Positions 18,926 through 28,038 of a DNA stretch of 64,000 nt are shown here, piece after piece. Position 1 is the first letter of the stretch, and every line of letters begins with the position of its first letter. A program made the translations under genes and the position numbers. The DNA is from WHSW01 sp963851045 (lineage in GTDB: Bacteria > Actinomycetota > Thermoleophilia > Solirubrobacterales > 70-9). Location: positions 186,001 through 250,000 of the forward strand of contig CAWKNC010000001.1 in the NCBI GenBank assembly GCA_963851045.1. Reading direction: 5' to 3'. Below the pieces are notes generated by a model, which saw nothing but the letters and a program-made list of their open reading frames with translations, had not been told where the DNA came from and did not search any database.

Positions 18926-19147
18926 ATGGCGGAAGAAAAGACCAGAGTTGAGATTGGCTTCGGCCTCGGCCAGGTGCTCTCGGTGAAGCTTGACGCCGCC
19001 GAGCTCGCCGACCTGCGCGAGAAGGTTTCGACCGGCGGTGGCTGGGCCGACCTCAAGACGCAGGAGGGCACCGTGGCCCTGAACGTCGCGACCGTCGTCT
19101 TCATTCGCGTCAACGACGACACTCACACAATCGGGTTCTCGGGCTAA
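18926..19147 (+). CDS. Small conserved-looking protein of unknown function (possibly DUF3107-like)
   Basis: 73 residues, acidic to neutral, with no membrane segment or signal peptide. The pattern is beta-rich: VEIGFGLGQVLSVKL, a central GGGWADLKTQEG turn, then VALNVATVVFIRVNDDTH and a terminal IGFSG. The overall look recalls the short DUF3107 proteins of actinobacteria, but I am not certain. It follows the epimerase-like gene by 7 bp and precedes the DUF2254 gene by 11 bp on the same strand, so co-transcription is likely. Confidence 0.65.
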   Translation: MAEEKTRVEIGFGLGQVLSVKLDAAELADLREKVSTGGGWADLKTQEGTVALNVATVVFIRVNDDTHTIGFSG

Positions 19148-19158
19148 ACGGGCGCGCG

Positions 19159-20451
19159 ATGCTGGATCGCGCAAAGCGCGTTTGGCCAAACCTCTCGCAG
19201 AACCTGGGGTTCATCCCGGGCCTGATCGTCGCGGCGTTTGCGCTGGTCGGGATCGTCCTGGTCCAGGTGGACGGCTCGCTCGACCTCGATGGCGTCGATT
19301 TCGTCTTCCAGGGAAACGAGGCCGCGGCACGGACGGTGCTGTCGGTCATCGCCGGATCGCTGATCACGGTCGCCGGCCTCACCTTCTCGATCACGATCGT
19401 CGTCCTGCAACTGACCTCGAGTCAGTTCAGCCCGCGGATCCTGCGCTCGTTCTTCGGCGACCGCGTGACCCAGATCACGATCGGCACCTACGTCGGGATC
19501 TTCGTCTACTCGATCCTCGTCCTGCGCGCGGTCGGGACGTTCGGAGAGGACTCGTTCGTCCCACGGCTCAGCATCACGCTCGCCAGCCTGTTCGGCATCG
19601 GCGCCGTGATTCTGCTGGTCGTCTTCCTGCACCACGTCTCGCAGCAGGTCCAGGTCTCGCACGTAACCGCCACCGTCGCCCGGCGCGTGCTCGAACGCCT
19701 CGGCTCTCTGTACCCGCAGGCCTTCGATAACCAGAGCGCGATCGAATCGCCCGACGGGCTGTTGCGGGAATGGCGCGCCTCCGCGCCGGGCCTGGTCATG
19801 CCCGAGCGGCCCGGCTTCGTCCAGCGTGTGGACATCGCGAGTCTCGGTGAAAAGCTGGCTCCCGACGTCACTCGGGTCGCGGTACTCGTCTGCCCCGGTG
19901 ACTTCGTGAGCGTCGACCAGCCGCTCGCCGAGGTCTGGCCCGCGGAGGCTGCCGAGCGGTGCGAGAGGGCGATGCTCGAGGCGGTGACGGTTGCCAACGA
20001 GCGCGACCTGACACAGGACATCGACTTCGGCGTGCGCCAGCTCGCCGACACGGCGATCAAGGCGATGTCCCCGGGCATCAACGATCCGACGACGGCGGTC
20101 ACGTGTGTGGACTACCTGCGCTCGATCCTGGTTCGCCTCGCCGGCCGGGCCGAGCCGGAGTCCGTGGCGCGCCCGCAAGAAGGACTCACCCTGATTGCGC
20201 GCCATCGCGGCTACGAGGAGTACCTCGACGCGATGCTGCAGCTCAACCGCTACGTCGGCGGTGACGCCTGGGTCATTGACCACATGCTCGCTGCCCTCGC
20301 TGCCTGTGCCCGAACCGCCACCGAATGCGGAGCGTCAGACCGTGCGAGCGCCGCACGCGCGGTGGCCGCGACGATCGCCGAGCAGGGCGAGAGGGAGGTC
20401 GGAAACGATCGCGACCGGGCAGCGATCAGGGCGCGGATCGAAGCGCTCTAA
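19159..20451 (+). CDS. DUF2254 family membrane protein
   Basis: 430 residues with four predicted membrane helices in the first 160 residues (FIPGLIVAAFALVGIVLV; VLSVIAGSLITVAGLTFSI; ITIGTYVGIFVYSILVL; LASLFGIGAVILLVVFLHHV). The conserved LQLTSSQFSPRIL follows helix 2. A large soluble C-terminal region contains DIDFGVRQLADTAIKAMSPG, typical of DUF2254. No biochemical function is known for the family; a channel-like role has been suggested by topology only. Its stop overlaps the convergent enoyl reductase-like gene by 4 bp. Confidence 0.88.
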   Translation: MLDRAKRVWPNLSQNLGFIPGLIVAAFALVGIVLVQVDGSLDLDGVDFVFQGNEAAARTVLSVIAGSLITVAGLTFSITIVVLQLTSSQFSPRILRSFFGDRVTQITIGTYVGIFVYSILVLRAVGTFGEDSFVPRLSITLASLFGIGAVILLVVFLHHVSQQVQVSHVTATVARRVLERLGSLYPQAFDNQSAIESPDGLLREWRASAPGLVMPERPGFVQRVDIASLGEKLAPDVTRVAVLVCPGDFVSVDQPLAEVWPAEAAERCERAMLEAVTVANERDLTQDIDFGVRQLADTAIKAMSPGINDPTTAVTCVDYLRSILVRLAGRAEPESVARPQEGLTLIARHRGYEEYLDAMLQLNRYVGGDAWVIDHMLAALAACARTATECGASDRASAARAVAATIAEQGEREVGNDRDRAAIRARIEAL

Positions 20452-21671
20452 TCCTCGACGACGACGCGGTAGCTGTGACCCGCCGCGATGAGACGATCGG
20501 CAAGCACCTCGCCCATCGCTGAAGCAGGCGTGAGCACTCCAGCCGCGTCCGGAAGATCGTCGAGCGCCAGGCACAGCGCGCTCTCGCCGAGCATCACCGC
20601 CGTCGCCTTGTAGCCCGGGTCGCCCTGAACGCGGATCTCGCAGCGAAGCCGTTTGCCGCTGCTCGTCGTCGCGTGAATGTCGATGTTGAAAAAACCGCGC
20701 TCCCTGGTTCGCTCGTTGGGTCCCTCGCCGGGGTCCGGCAGTACGCGGTCGAGCAGCTGGCGAGCGCCCGGCGTGGCGAGGCCCGCGAACATCCCGGCGA
20801 TGCCTCCGGTGACTCCCGCGGCCTTGGCGAGGCCGAGCGGGCCGCCGCCGGTGAGCATGAGCTCGCGATAGCGAAACTGGCGTCCGTAGGCGTGGCCGGC
20901 GAGCGCGTTGCTGCGCCGCACGACGCGGGTGTTGACGCTGCCCATCACAAAGGGTGCGAGCCAACCGCCAAGGCGGTCGTCCTTTAGCGGCTTCATGGGA
21001 TCACGCTCCGAGCCGAGATCCGGCTCGGCATCACGATCCGGGCTGAGCGCGTAGGGATCAGCCAGGACTCGCCGGCTGGACGTGTCCTTCTTCACCGTGT
21101 CGATCGCGGTCCGGGCCGAATCGATAGTTCCCCCGCTCGCGCCACCCCTCATCGCCTTGACGACGAAGGACGTCTCCTCGAGCTCCCCGTGACCGCCCTC
21201 CTGCGCCGCCTCATGCAAGAGCAGCGTCCCGATATCCGACGGGATCGAGTCGAAGCCACACGTGTGGACGATCTTGGCCTTGCTGGCACGCGCCGCGGCA
21301 TCGGCGGTATCGATCGACCAGCGCATGAACAGGACCTCGCCGGTGAGGTCGGCGTAGTGCGTGCCCGCCGCCGCGCACGCCTCGACGAGCGGCTTGCCGT
21401 ACTTGAAGTAGGGCCCGACTGTGGTGGCGACAACGCGCGTGGACTCCGCCAGGGCGGTCACCGCGTCGCGATCCTGGCTGTCGGCGACCACCAGCGGCCA
21501 GTCGACGCCCAGCTCTTCACGCGTCTTCGAAAGCTTGGCCTCCGAGCGGCCGCCGAGTGCGATCCGCACGTCCGCCGGAGCGCTTTCGGCCAGGTACTTG
21601 GCGGTGAGCACACCGACAAAGCCGGTTGCCCCGTAGACGACGATGTCGTGTTCGCGCTTTGAATGGGTCAC
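20448..21671 (-). CDS. Trans-acting enoyl reductase / saccharopine dehydrogenase-like oxidoreductase
   Basis: 407 residues with an N-terminal NAD(P)-binding Rossmann motif (IVVYGATGFVGVLTAKYL), then ARAS-type helices and VATTVGPYFKYGKPLVEAC and CGFDSIPSDIGTLLL. This is the signature of the actinobacterial trans-acting enoyl reductase family, which works with polyketide synthases in lipid synthesis, and of the related saccharopine dehydrogenase-like proteins. No polyketide synthase is in the window. The fatty acyl-AMP ligase at the far end would fit such lipid chemistry but is 40 kb away. The substrate is unknown. Confidence 0.85.
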   Translation of the reverse strand: MTHSKREHDIVVYGATGFVGVLTAKYLAESAPADVRIALGGRSEAKLSKTREELGVDWPLVVADSQDRDAVTALAESTRVVATTVGPYFKYGKPLVEACAAAGTHYADLTGEVLFMRWSIDTADAAARASKAKIVHTCGFDSIPSDIGTLLLHEAAQEGGHGELEETSFVVKAMRGGASGGTIDSARTAIDTVKKDTSSRRVLADPYALSPDRDAEPDLGSERDPMKPLKDDRLGGWLAPFVMGSVNTRVVRRSNALAGHAYGRQFRYRELMLTGGGPLGLAKAAGVTGGIAGMFAGLATPGARQLLDRVLPDPGEGPNERTRERGFFNIDIHATTSSGKRLRCEIRVQGDPGYKATAVMLGESALCLALDDLPDAAGVLTPASAMGEVLADRLIAAGHSYRVVVED

Positions 21672-21688
21672 ACCAGCAACCTAACCCC

Positions 21689-22447
21689 TCAGTCGACAAT
21701 TGCGACCACGCGCGCGGGGGCACCGCTCGCGCCGGCGATCCGCAAGGGAAAGCAGGCCACCCGAAAACCCGTGTCGGGCAAGGAGCAGAGATTGACCAGC
21801 CGTTCGATCTGGGAGTACTCGAGGTCGACCTGGTGAGCCTCCCAGAAGATCTGGGGCTCGTCGCGCTCCAGCGCCTCGGCGGCCTGCATGTAGAGCGGCC
21901 GGTCCCAGCCCCAGGCGTCGATGCCCATCACGCGAACGCCGCGCTCGTGAAGCCAGCGCGTTGCCTCGGCGCTGACACCGGGGCCGTGGGCGAGGTACTC
22001 GAGCTGTCCGTAGTAGCGGTCACAGCCGGTCCAGACCAAGACGATGTCGAGCGGCTGAAGCTCATGACCGATGCGATCGAGCTCGGCCTCGATATCGGCG
22101 ACGCCGATGGCGTCCCCGTCCTCTCGACCCGTCATCGCGAGCCGCACGCCGCGCTGGAAGAACCACTCAAGCGGGAGTTCATCGATCTTGCGGGCGGGCT
22201 TGCCGGCTACGTGTGAGTTGTAGTGCCAGGGGGCGTCCACGTGGGTGGCGCTATGGGTGCCGAGCCGCTTGAACTCCTCGGTGGCCCAGCCCTCCCCGTC
22301 ACGCAACAGTCGCGCCGGCACGCCGAACATGGCCTCGATCTGAGCCGCTCCGCCTGCGTGGTCCAGATAGTCGATCTCGACGCGAAGCGCCTCCGGGATC
22401 TCCTCGGAGTCGGGCAAGATCGGGGCGGTGAGATCGACAAAGTGCAT
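21689..22447 (-). CDS. Cyclase family protein (kynurenine formamidase-like metal hydrolase)
   Basis: About 252 residues. The metal motif of the cyclase superfamily (HxGTHxDxPxH) appears as LGTHSATHVDAPWHY, and the conserved VMGIDAWGWD segment follows. The superfamily hydrolyses formamides, cyclic amides or related bonds using Mn or Zn; the substrate here is unknown. The ATG at 22447 (MHFVDLTAPIL) is preferred over one at 22483, because the longer form would overlap the divergent topoisomerase start and adds no conserved sequence. Confidence 0.85.
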   Translation of the reverse strand: MHFVDLTAPILPDSEEIPEALRVEIDYLDHAGGAAQIEAMFGVPARLLRDGEGWATEEFKRLGTHSATHVDAPWHYNSHVAGKPARKIDELPLEWFFQRGVRLAMTGREDGDAIGVADIEAELDRIGHELQPLDIVLVWTGCDRYYGQLEYLAHGPGVSAEATRWLHERGVRVMGIDAWGWDRPLYMQAAEALERDEPQIFWEAHQVDLEYSQIERLVNLCSLPDTGFRVACFPLRIAGASGAPARVVAIVD

Positions 22448-22481
22448 CAGCCGGACCCTAGCCGGGTAGAGGGGTCGGTCC

Positions 22482-23498
22482 ATGGCACGCCTTCGCCGCG
22501 TCGACTGCTCGTCCTCAGGAATTCACCGGGTCCGCCGTGGGCGCGGGTTCAGCTACCAGGAAAAGGACGGGACGACGGTTCGCGATCGCGAGGTGCTCGA
22601 GCGGATCAACGAGCTTGTGATCCCGCCTGCCTGGGAGGACGTCTGGATCTGTCCACACGCCAACGGGCACATCCAGGCAACCGGGATCGATGCCCGCGGG
22701 CGCAAGCAGTACCGCTACCACGACGCGTGGCGAATCGCGCGCGACCGCGAGAAGTACGAGGAGATGGAGACCTTCGCCAGGTCACTGCCGGCGATGCGCG
22801 AGCGCGCCGAGGCCGACCTCGCGCGGCGCGGCATGGTGCGCGAGCGCGTTCTCGCCTGCTCGGTGCGGCTGCTCGACCTCGGGTTCTTTCGCATCGGCAG
22901 CGAGCGCTACGCCGCCGAGAACGAGACCTACGGCCTCTCGACGCTGCTGCGCCGCCACGTCAGGATTGAGAAGGGGGTCGCCGTCTTCGACTACTCGGCC
23001 AAGGACTCAAAGCGCCACCAGCAGGAGATCGCCGACCCGGCCATCGTGCGGACGATCAAGCCCCTCAAGGATCGCAATGGCGGTGGCCGAGAGCTGCTGG
23101 CCTATCGAAACGGCCGCGGGCCGTGGATCGACGTAACCGCCGCCGACATCAACGAGTACCTCAAAACGAGCACGGGCGGTGACTACAGCGCCAAGGACTT
23201 CCGTACCTGGAACGCGACCGTGCTGGCGGCCGTCGAACTGGCGATGAACGGCGCGGAGGCGAAGACGAAAACGGCGCGAAAGCGCGCGGCGACCGCGGCC
23301 GTCAAGCGCGTCTCGGCCTACCTCAACAACACGCCCGCGGTATGTCGCAAGGCCTACATCGATCCCCGGATCTTCGACCGCTACGACAGTGGCGAGACCA
23401 TTCGCCGATCGCTAAAGCGGATGGTCGCTGACCAGGATCCGGGGGAGTTCGTCGACCGCGAGAAGATCGAGCGCTCGGTGCTCAGGCTGCTGAAGTAG
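22482..23498 (+). CDS. DNA topoisomerase IB (poxvirus/bacterial type)
   Basis: 338 residues, a monomeric type IB topoisomerase that nicks and religates one strand and relaxes both positive and negative supercoils. The nucleophile is probably Tyr292 in CRKAYIDPRIF. Catalytic Arg/Lys residues lie in GFFRIGSERYA and in DYSAKDSKRHQ, with the His of the usual set replaced or located within the KDFRTWNAT segment. The length matches bacterial homologues. The gene is divergent from the cyclase-family gene, and its last 17 bp overlap the convergent BtrH_N gene. Confidence 0.92.
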   Translation: MARLRRVDCSSSGIHRVRRGRGFSYQEKDGTTVRDREVLERINELVIPPAWEDVWICPHANGHIQATGIDARGRKQYRYHDAWRIARDREKYEEMETFARSLPAMRERAEADLARRGMVRERVLACSVRLLDLGFFRIGSERYAAENETYGLSTLLRRHVRIEKGVAVFDYSAKDSKRHQQEIADPAIVRTIKPLKDRNGGGRELLAYRNGRGPWIDVTAADINEYLKTSTGGDYSAKDFRTWNATVLAAVELAMNGAEAKTKTARKRAATAAVKRVSAYLNNTPAVCRKAYIDPRIFDRYDSGETIRRSLKRMVADQDPGEFVDREKIERSVLRLLK

Positions 23499-24465
23499 AC
23501 GCGAGCGTCTCCCAGAGGCGTTTCTCTGCCTCGAGAACGGCCGCTGCGTCGCGGTCGACTCGAGCCCAGACAGCAGCATCCGGCTGGTCCTGCTCGCTCG
23601 CGCTCTGCAGAGCGGCCGCGAGATCGGTCCAGCACGCCGACGCTTCAGCCGCCAGCGCCGACTCGCCCTCATAACCGGCCTCGACGAGAAAGCGCGAGTA
23701 CATGAGCCGAAAGTTGCCTCCTCCGGTCCCCCGGCGCTCGATCACCTGGTAACCGAATCGCGCGCTCCACTGCCAATCCGAGAGCTGCTCGGGCCAGTGG
23801 CCGACCTCGCCGACGAAGCTCGTCAGGCCCGGCATGCCCTCGATCGGGGCCATCGTTGGCTCGAGCATCTGCCTGGCGGCGCGTGCGATCGCGCGGGGTA
23901 CCGCCTCGCGCGGATCAAAGAGCTCTGATCCCGGTGGCACTGAGACCATCTGGCCATCCAATGGAAAGATCGGGTGGCTCCCGTGGCGAGCCTGCGCCAG
24001 GTTCTCGAGCCGGGTCTCCTGGAGATCCTCAAAGCCGGTGTCAGAGAGGTAGGCGACGTCGTCGTCGTAGCCCGCGAGGACGACGGCGTGACCCGGGAAG
24101 TGCGCCGAGCGCCCGTAGTGGTCGAGGTAGTAGAGGTCGGTGATCAGCAGCGACGGCCTTCCCGAATCGACCTGGGCCTGCGCCGCCCGCCAGGAGGCGT
24201 CGGCGTCCTCAAAGGTCTGAAGTCGCAGGGGCAGCCCGGTGAGCTCGAGAAAGGTCTCCTCGAGGCGGGCGACGCGGCCGTTGAAGAAGCGCGACGGCGA
24301 CTGGCCGTCGACGGCAACGTAGTAAAAGCAGGCACCCGCGCCGAGCCCGAACGCCATCTCCTCAGTCAGGTCCACCCCGGCGTGGCCGAGCAGGTTGCGC
24401 AGAGCGGTCGAGCCGCAGTGGTTGCCCGGGACGTGGCGAAAGCCCTCGACCATCGTGGTCGTCAT
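23482..24465 (-). CDS. BtrH_N / DUF4872 domain protein (butirosin biosynthesis protein H-like)
   Basis: 327 residues. The N-terminal BtrH_N domain (about 1-140) carries a cysteine-peptidase-like motif GNHCGSTAL (Cys17) and a later HFPGHAVVLAGYDDD, a plausible Cys-His acyltransferase pair. The C-terminal half (about 150-325) looks like DUF4872. In butirosin synthesis BtrH transfers an acyl group from a carrier protein; here no carrier or aminoglycoside genes are nearby, so the substrate is unknown. The ATG overlaps the stop of the upstream membrane protein gene by 4 bp, so the two form a coupled pair. Confidence 0.8.
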   Translation of the reverse strand: MTTTMVEGFRHVPGNHCGSTALRNLLGHAGVDLTEEMAFGLGAGACFYYVAVDGQSPSRFFNGRVARLEETFLELTGLPLRLQTFEDADASWRAAQAQVDSGRPSLLITDLYYLDHYGRSAHFPGHAVVLAGYDDDVAYLSDTGFEDLQETRLENLAQARHGSHPIFPLDGQMVSVPPGSELFDPREAVPRAIARAARQMLEPTMAPIEGMPGLTSFVGEVGHWPEQLSDWQWSARFGYQVIERRGTGGGNFRLMYSRFLVEAGYEGESALAAEASACWTDLAAALQSASEQDQPDAAVWARVDRDAAAVLEAEKRLWETLASTSAA

Positions 24466-25538
24466 TCAGTGACACCCCCGAGCTTCAGGTATGCGGCCCG
24501 GGCGCGAAAGCTGGCGCCCATCTCGGACGTGAGCTCTTCGAGAAATTCCTCGCGGTAGGTGGAGTCGGTGAGCATCGCCACCGCAAAGTAGAAACCCGAG
24601 AAGGCGGCAAGGCCGCCGGCGACCTTCAGCAGTTCCTCGGTCAGCTGGAAGTTCTCACCACCGACGGAGAAGCTCACCACCGAGCTTCCGGCCGTGTCCA
24701 TCCACTCGAGGCGCAACGCCTCGTTGACAGCGAGCAGGCCGAAGAGGACGAAGAAAGCTCCAATCGTGAGGCTGACGATCAGCACCTGCACGCCCTGGCT
24801 GACGAATAGGACGAGGCCGACGTTGAAGCGCTGAGCCCTGCTCAGCTCCGGACCCTCGCCCACCTCCGTCTCGAGGCGCCGAGCCTCGCGCGGGACGCGC
24901 ACCAACAGGAAGGCCGAGCCCAACAACACGAACAGTCCGATGACCGCTGCGTAGTCGAACGTCGCCATCTTCCCGAACATGTCCCACATCTCCTCGGTGG
25001 TGAACGAGAGAAGCGCAAAGATCGCCAGCAGCGGCACGGCCTTGGCGAGAAGACCGAGCGAGGACCGCACCTGCCCCGCCAGCCGCGAGATGACCCAGCG
25101 CAGGATCGCCAGCAACCCGTAGACGAACACCGCGTAGATCAGCAGCAGGATCAGCAGGTTCGCGGCGATCGTCGAGACGGCGCTACCAAGCTGCCCGCCG
25201 AAGATCAGGGGCAGCAGGGCGGGCAGGATCACGAAGGCAGCGAGCTCGGTCCTGCCGAGCCGGTCGGGGATCGCTCGAACCGGACGGCCCTGGACCATGT
25301 TGAGCAGGGCCACCGCGACGAGCATCAGCCCAAGCGCGCCGAGCACGGCCAGCACGTTCTGCCACCAGGTCCAGTCGAGCTGTCCCGCCCCGAGCAGCTC
25401 GCCCACGAAGACGAGGCCCAACAGCGGCGCGGCGCGGTTGAACACATCGGTGGACGCCGAGAAGCCCTCGACGAACATCGGCAGGCCGGCACGGCGGAAC
25501 TGCCGCTCATACGCACTTCGTTGGTCGGCGGCACTCAC
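24462..25538 (-). CDS. Polytopic membrane protein of unknown function, coupled to BtrH_N gene
   Basis: About 358 residues with seven or eight hydrophobic segments (for example LVFVGELLGAGQLDW flank, LAAFVILPALLPLIF, LLILLLIYAVFVYGLLAIL, AVIGLFVLLGSAFLLV, LIVSLTIGAFFVLFGLL). The N-terminus (SAYERQFRRAGLPMF) and the long C-terminal region (TYREEFLEELTSEMG) are cytosolic-looking. I do not recognise the family. The GTG at 25538 is the likely start; a GTG at 25562 is possible. It is upstream of and overlapping the BtrH_N gene, which suggests the soluble acyltransferase-like protein acts with this membrane partner. Confidence 0.75.
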   Translation of the reverse strand: MSAADQRSAYERQFRRAGLPMFVEGFSASTDVFNRAAPLLGLVFVGELLGAGQLDWTWWQNVLAVLGALGLMLVAVALLNMVQGRPVRAIPDRLGRTELAAFVILPALLPLIFGGQLGSAVSTIAANLLILLLIYAVFVYGLLAILRWVISRLAGQVRSSLGLLAKAVPLLAIFALLSFTTEEMWDMFGKMATFDYAAVIGLFVLLGSAFLLVRVPREARRLETEVGEGPELSRAQRFNVGLVLFVSQGVQVLIVSLTIGAFFVLFGLLAVNEALRLEWMDTAGSSVVSFSVGGENFQLTEELLKVAGGLAAFSGFYFAVAMLTDSTYREEFLEELTSEMGASFRARAAYLKLGGVTE

Positions 25539-25613
25539 CCGCGGGGATTCTGACCGTTTCACCGATACTGGCGGCGGGTAGCAAGCAGACCGGTCCACCA
25601 GGGAGAGAGAACC

Positions 25614-25856
25614 GTGACCATCGCTGTGATCATCGTCGTGTGCATCGTGCTCGCCGTGCTGGCGTTCCTGCTGCCGCGCGCGTCGTGGTGGCCGCAGAAG
25701 GGTGTCGACAAGACCCTGGGAACTGCTCAGGATACGGCCGGCAAGCTTCCGGGCAAGGCCGGCGAGCTCGCCGAGAAGCCTTTCGAGTCCTCACGAAGGG
25801 CGGCCAACAAGAGCGCGGCCAAGGGTCGCGAGGGCCGCTCGAAGACACCACTTTAA
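25614..25856 (+). CDS. Small single-pass membrane protein with basic cytosolic tail
   Basis: 80 residues: an N-terminal membrane helix (IAVIIVVCIVLAVLAFLLP) and a Lys/Gly-rich tail (GKLPGKAGELAEKPFESS, then KSAAKGREGRSK). The start is a GTG at 25614 behind a purine-rich ribosome-binding site GGGAGAGAGA at 25601-25610. It precedes the lipid kinase gene by 4 bp and starts a run of phospholipid genes, so a structural or anchoring role at the membrane is plausible. The family is not recognised. Confidence 0.7.
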   Translation: MTIAVIIVVCIVLAVLAFLLPRASWWPQKGVDKTLGTAQDTAGKLPGKAGELAEKPFESSRRAANKSAAKGREGRSKTPL

Positions 25857-25860
25857 GCCG

Positions 25861-26703
25861 GTGATTGCGCTCCTCGCCAACCCCGACTCGGGGTCGGGCG
25901 AGGCGGGGGAGGTCGAGCGTCTGCTGCGCGCTCACGACCACAACGTGACCCGCTTCGATCTCGACGACGCCGACGATGTGGTCGCCGCAAACCCAGACCG
26001 CGTCGTCGTTGCGGGCGGCGACGGCTCCGTCGGTTGCGCCGCGGCGGCTGCAGCCCGCGCCGGCGTGCCGCTCGGAGTCGTCGCGGTCGGCACCGCGAAC
26101 GACTTTGCCCGGGCCTTGGAGCTCCCGCGCACGCTTACCGATGCGATCGAACTGGCCGCCGCTGGAACGCGGACCCGGCGGCTCGATCTCGGGCGCGTCG
26201 GCGACCGGCCATTCGTCAACGCCGCCTCGGCCGGACTGTCCCCGGTGGCAGCCGAGAAGGCCCATGGGCTCAAGCGCGCCCTCGGCCCGTTCGCATACAC
26301 CGTCGGGGCGCTGCGGGCCGGCCTGTTTGCAAAGCCGGTGCACTGCACGGTCACGGTTGACGGGAAGCGGTGCTTCGAGGGCGACGCCTGGCAGGTGATC
26401 GTCGGACTAACGGGAGCCTTCGGCGGCGGCGCCGAGGTTGATGCCGATCCCTCCGACGGCCGGCTCGACGTGGTCGCGATCGAGGCGGGCTCGCGGATCA
26501 AGCTCGTCGCGCGCGGCTACGGCCTGCGAGCCGGGCGGGTCGAGGAGCAAAAGGGGGTCTTCACCGCAAGCGGACACACGATCGCTGTCGATCAGCTCAA
26601 CGGCGGCGGTGCCGGCTTCAACGTCGACGGCGAGCTGATCTCCGACGCGCATCTGGAGTTCACCGTGGAGCCCGACGCTTTCGAGTTGGTGGTCGGCCCA
26701 TGA
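25861..26703 (+). CDS. Diacylglycerol kinase-family lipid kinase (DagK/YegS-like)
   Basis: 280 residues. The nucleotide-binding motif VVVAGGDGSVG and the segment GTANDFARAL define the diacylglycerol/sphingosine kinase catalytic family, with the C-terminal beta-sandwich ending in FNVDGELI. It should phosphorylate a lipid alcohol such as diacylglycerol using ATP. The first strand starts IALLANPDSGSG right after the GTG at 25861. Its stop overlaps the cardiolipin-synthase-like gene by 4 bp and a PAP2 phosphatase follows, so the cluster encodes opposing lipid phosphorylation steps. Confidence 0.9.
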   Translation: MIALLANPDSGSGEAGEVERLLRAHDHNVTRFDLDDADDVVAANPDRVVVAGGDGSVGCAAAAAARAGVPLGVVAVGTANDFARALELPRTLTDAIELAAAGTRTRRLDLGRVGDRPFVNAASAGLSPVAAEKAHGLKRALGPFAYTVGALRAGLFAKPVHCTVTVDGKRCFEGDAWQVIVGLTGAFGGGAEVDADPSDGRLDVVAIEAGSRIKLVARGYGLRAGRVEEQKGVFTASGHTIAVDQLNGGGAGFNVDGELISDAHLEFTVEPDAFELVVGP

Positions 26704-28019
26704 GGCCGCCGTGGACCCGGGAGGAGCCGCGTTGGCGCCAGGCGCTGCGCCGCTACGGCGGCGTCGGTGCGCTCGGCGCGCTGGGGGTTGGCTGGTATGC
26801 GGCCGACAGCCTGCGCCACCGCCGCGAGGGCGCGTTCGGATATGAGATCGGCACCGATCTCGAGGTCGAGTCCGAGGACTTCTTGCGCGCGAGCGAGGCG
26901 CTCACAGGTGCGCCGATCTCGAAGGGCAACGAGGTCGAGCTGCTGATCAACGGCGACCAGATCTTCCCCAAGTTCCTCGAGACGATCGCCTCGGCGGAAC
27001 GCACGCTCAACGTCCAGACCTACGTCTACTGGCGCGGCGACATTGCCGCCGAGGTCGCCGGGGCGATCCGCGACAAAGCGGCGTCGGGCGTTCGCTGCAA
27101 CGTCATCCTCGACGCGCTCGGTGCGGTGCAGATGGATCACTCGCTGGTCGCGGAGATGCGCGACGCCGGCGCCCGGGTCGTCCTCTTTCGACCCCCGAAG
27201 CCGTACGCGATCAAGCGCCTCGCCAACCGCACCCACCGGCGCGTCCTCGTCGCCGACGGCACGGTCGGGATGACCGGTGGCGTCGGCATCGCGGAGGAGT
27301 GGACCGGCGACGCAGAGGGGCCCGACCACTGGCGTGACTCGCACGTTCGCGTTCGTGGCCCGGTGGTTCGTGGGATGCAGGGCGCGTTCGCCGAGAACTG
27401 GCTCGAGGCCACCGGCGAAGTTCTGGCGGGCGATGAGTACCTGCCCGCGCTGGAGCCGATCGAGGGTGGCTGTCGCACGCAGATCGTCCGCTCGAGCGCG
27501 AAGGTCGGCGACACGAACGCCGAGGCGCTGTATTACCTCGCGATCGCGTCAGCGCGTGAGACGCTCGATCTCACAGCCGCCTACTTCGTCCCCCGTCCGG
27601 CCTTCACGGACGCGCTCTGTTCCGCGGCCGAGCGCGGGGTCGCCGTCCGCATCCTGGTCCCTGGCCCGCACATCGACAAGGGCTTCGTGAGGGTCGCCGG
27701 GCGGGCTGCATATGACCAATTGCTCGAGGCGGGTGTCCGTCTCTTCGAGTTCCAGCCCACGATGCTGCACGCGAAGTCGCTCTGCATCGACGGTGCCTGG
27801 TCATCGGTGGGAACGATCAACTTCGACAACCGCTCCTTCCAGCTTCACGACGAGATCACCCTCGGCATCTGGGACCACGCATTCGCCTCGGCACTGACCG
27901 ACGCGTTCGAACACGACCTCAGTCGCTCGGAGAAGATCGATCGCTCCCGCTGGGATGACCGCGGCCCGCGCAGGCGGATCGCCGAAGCGGCGACGACGGT
28001 GCTCCGCCGGGAGCTCTGA
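26700..28019 (+). CDS. Phospholipase D-type cardiolipin synthase-like protein
   Basis: 439 residues with one N-terminal hydrophobic segment (GGVGALGALGVGWYAA) and two PLD catalytic motifs. The first is THRRVLVADGTVGMTGG, where the usual HxK lysine is arginine, and the second is the canonical LHAKSLCIDG. GTINFDNRSF after the second motif is typical of bacterial cardiolipin synthases. It should make cardiolipin or transfer phosphatidyl groups at the inner membrane. HxR first motifs occur in related actinobacterial proteins, so activity is likely retained. Confidence 0.87.
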   Translation: MRPPWTREEPRWRQALRRYGGVGALGALGVGWYAADSLRHRREGAFGYEIGTDLEVESEDFLRASEALTGAPISKGNEVELLINGDQIFPKFLETIASAERTLNVQTYVYWRGDIAAEVAGAIRDKAASGVRCNVILDALGAVQMDHSLVAEMRDAGARVVLFRPPKPYAIKRLANRTHRRVLVADGTVGMTGGVGIAEEWTGDAEGPDHWRDSHVRVRGPVVRGMQGAFAENWLEATGEVLAGDEYLPALEPIEGGCRTQIVRSSAKVGDTNAEALYYLAIASARETLDLTAAYFVPRPAFTDALCSAAERGVAVRILVPGPHIDKGFVRVAGRAAYDQLLEAGVRLFEFQPTMLHAKSLCIDGAWSSVGTINFDNRSFQLHDEITLGIWDHAFASALTDAFEHDLSRSEKIDRSRWDDRGPRRRIAEAATTVLRREL

Positions 28020-28038
28020 CCGCCCTATCCTGCGGCGC

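Noticed and set aside
22448..22483. Longer cyclase-family start at 22483
   Set aside because: It would overlap the divergent topoisomerase start codon and adds 12 non-conserved residues.
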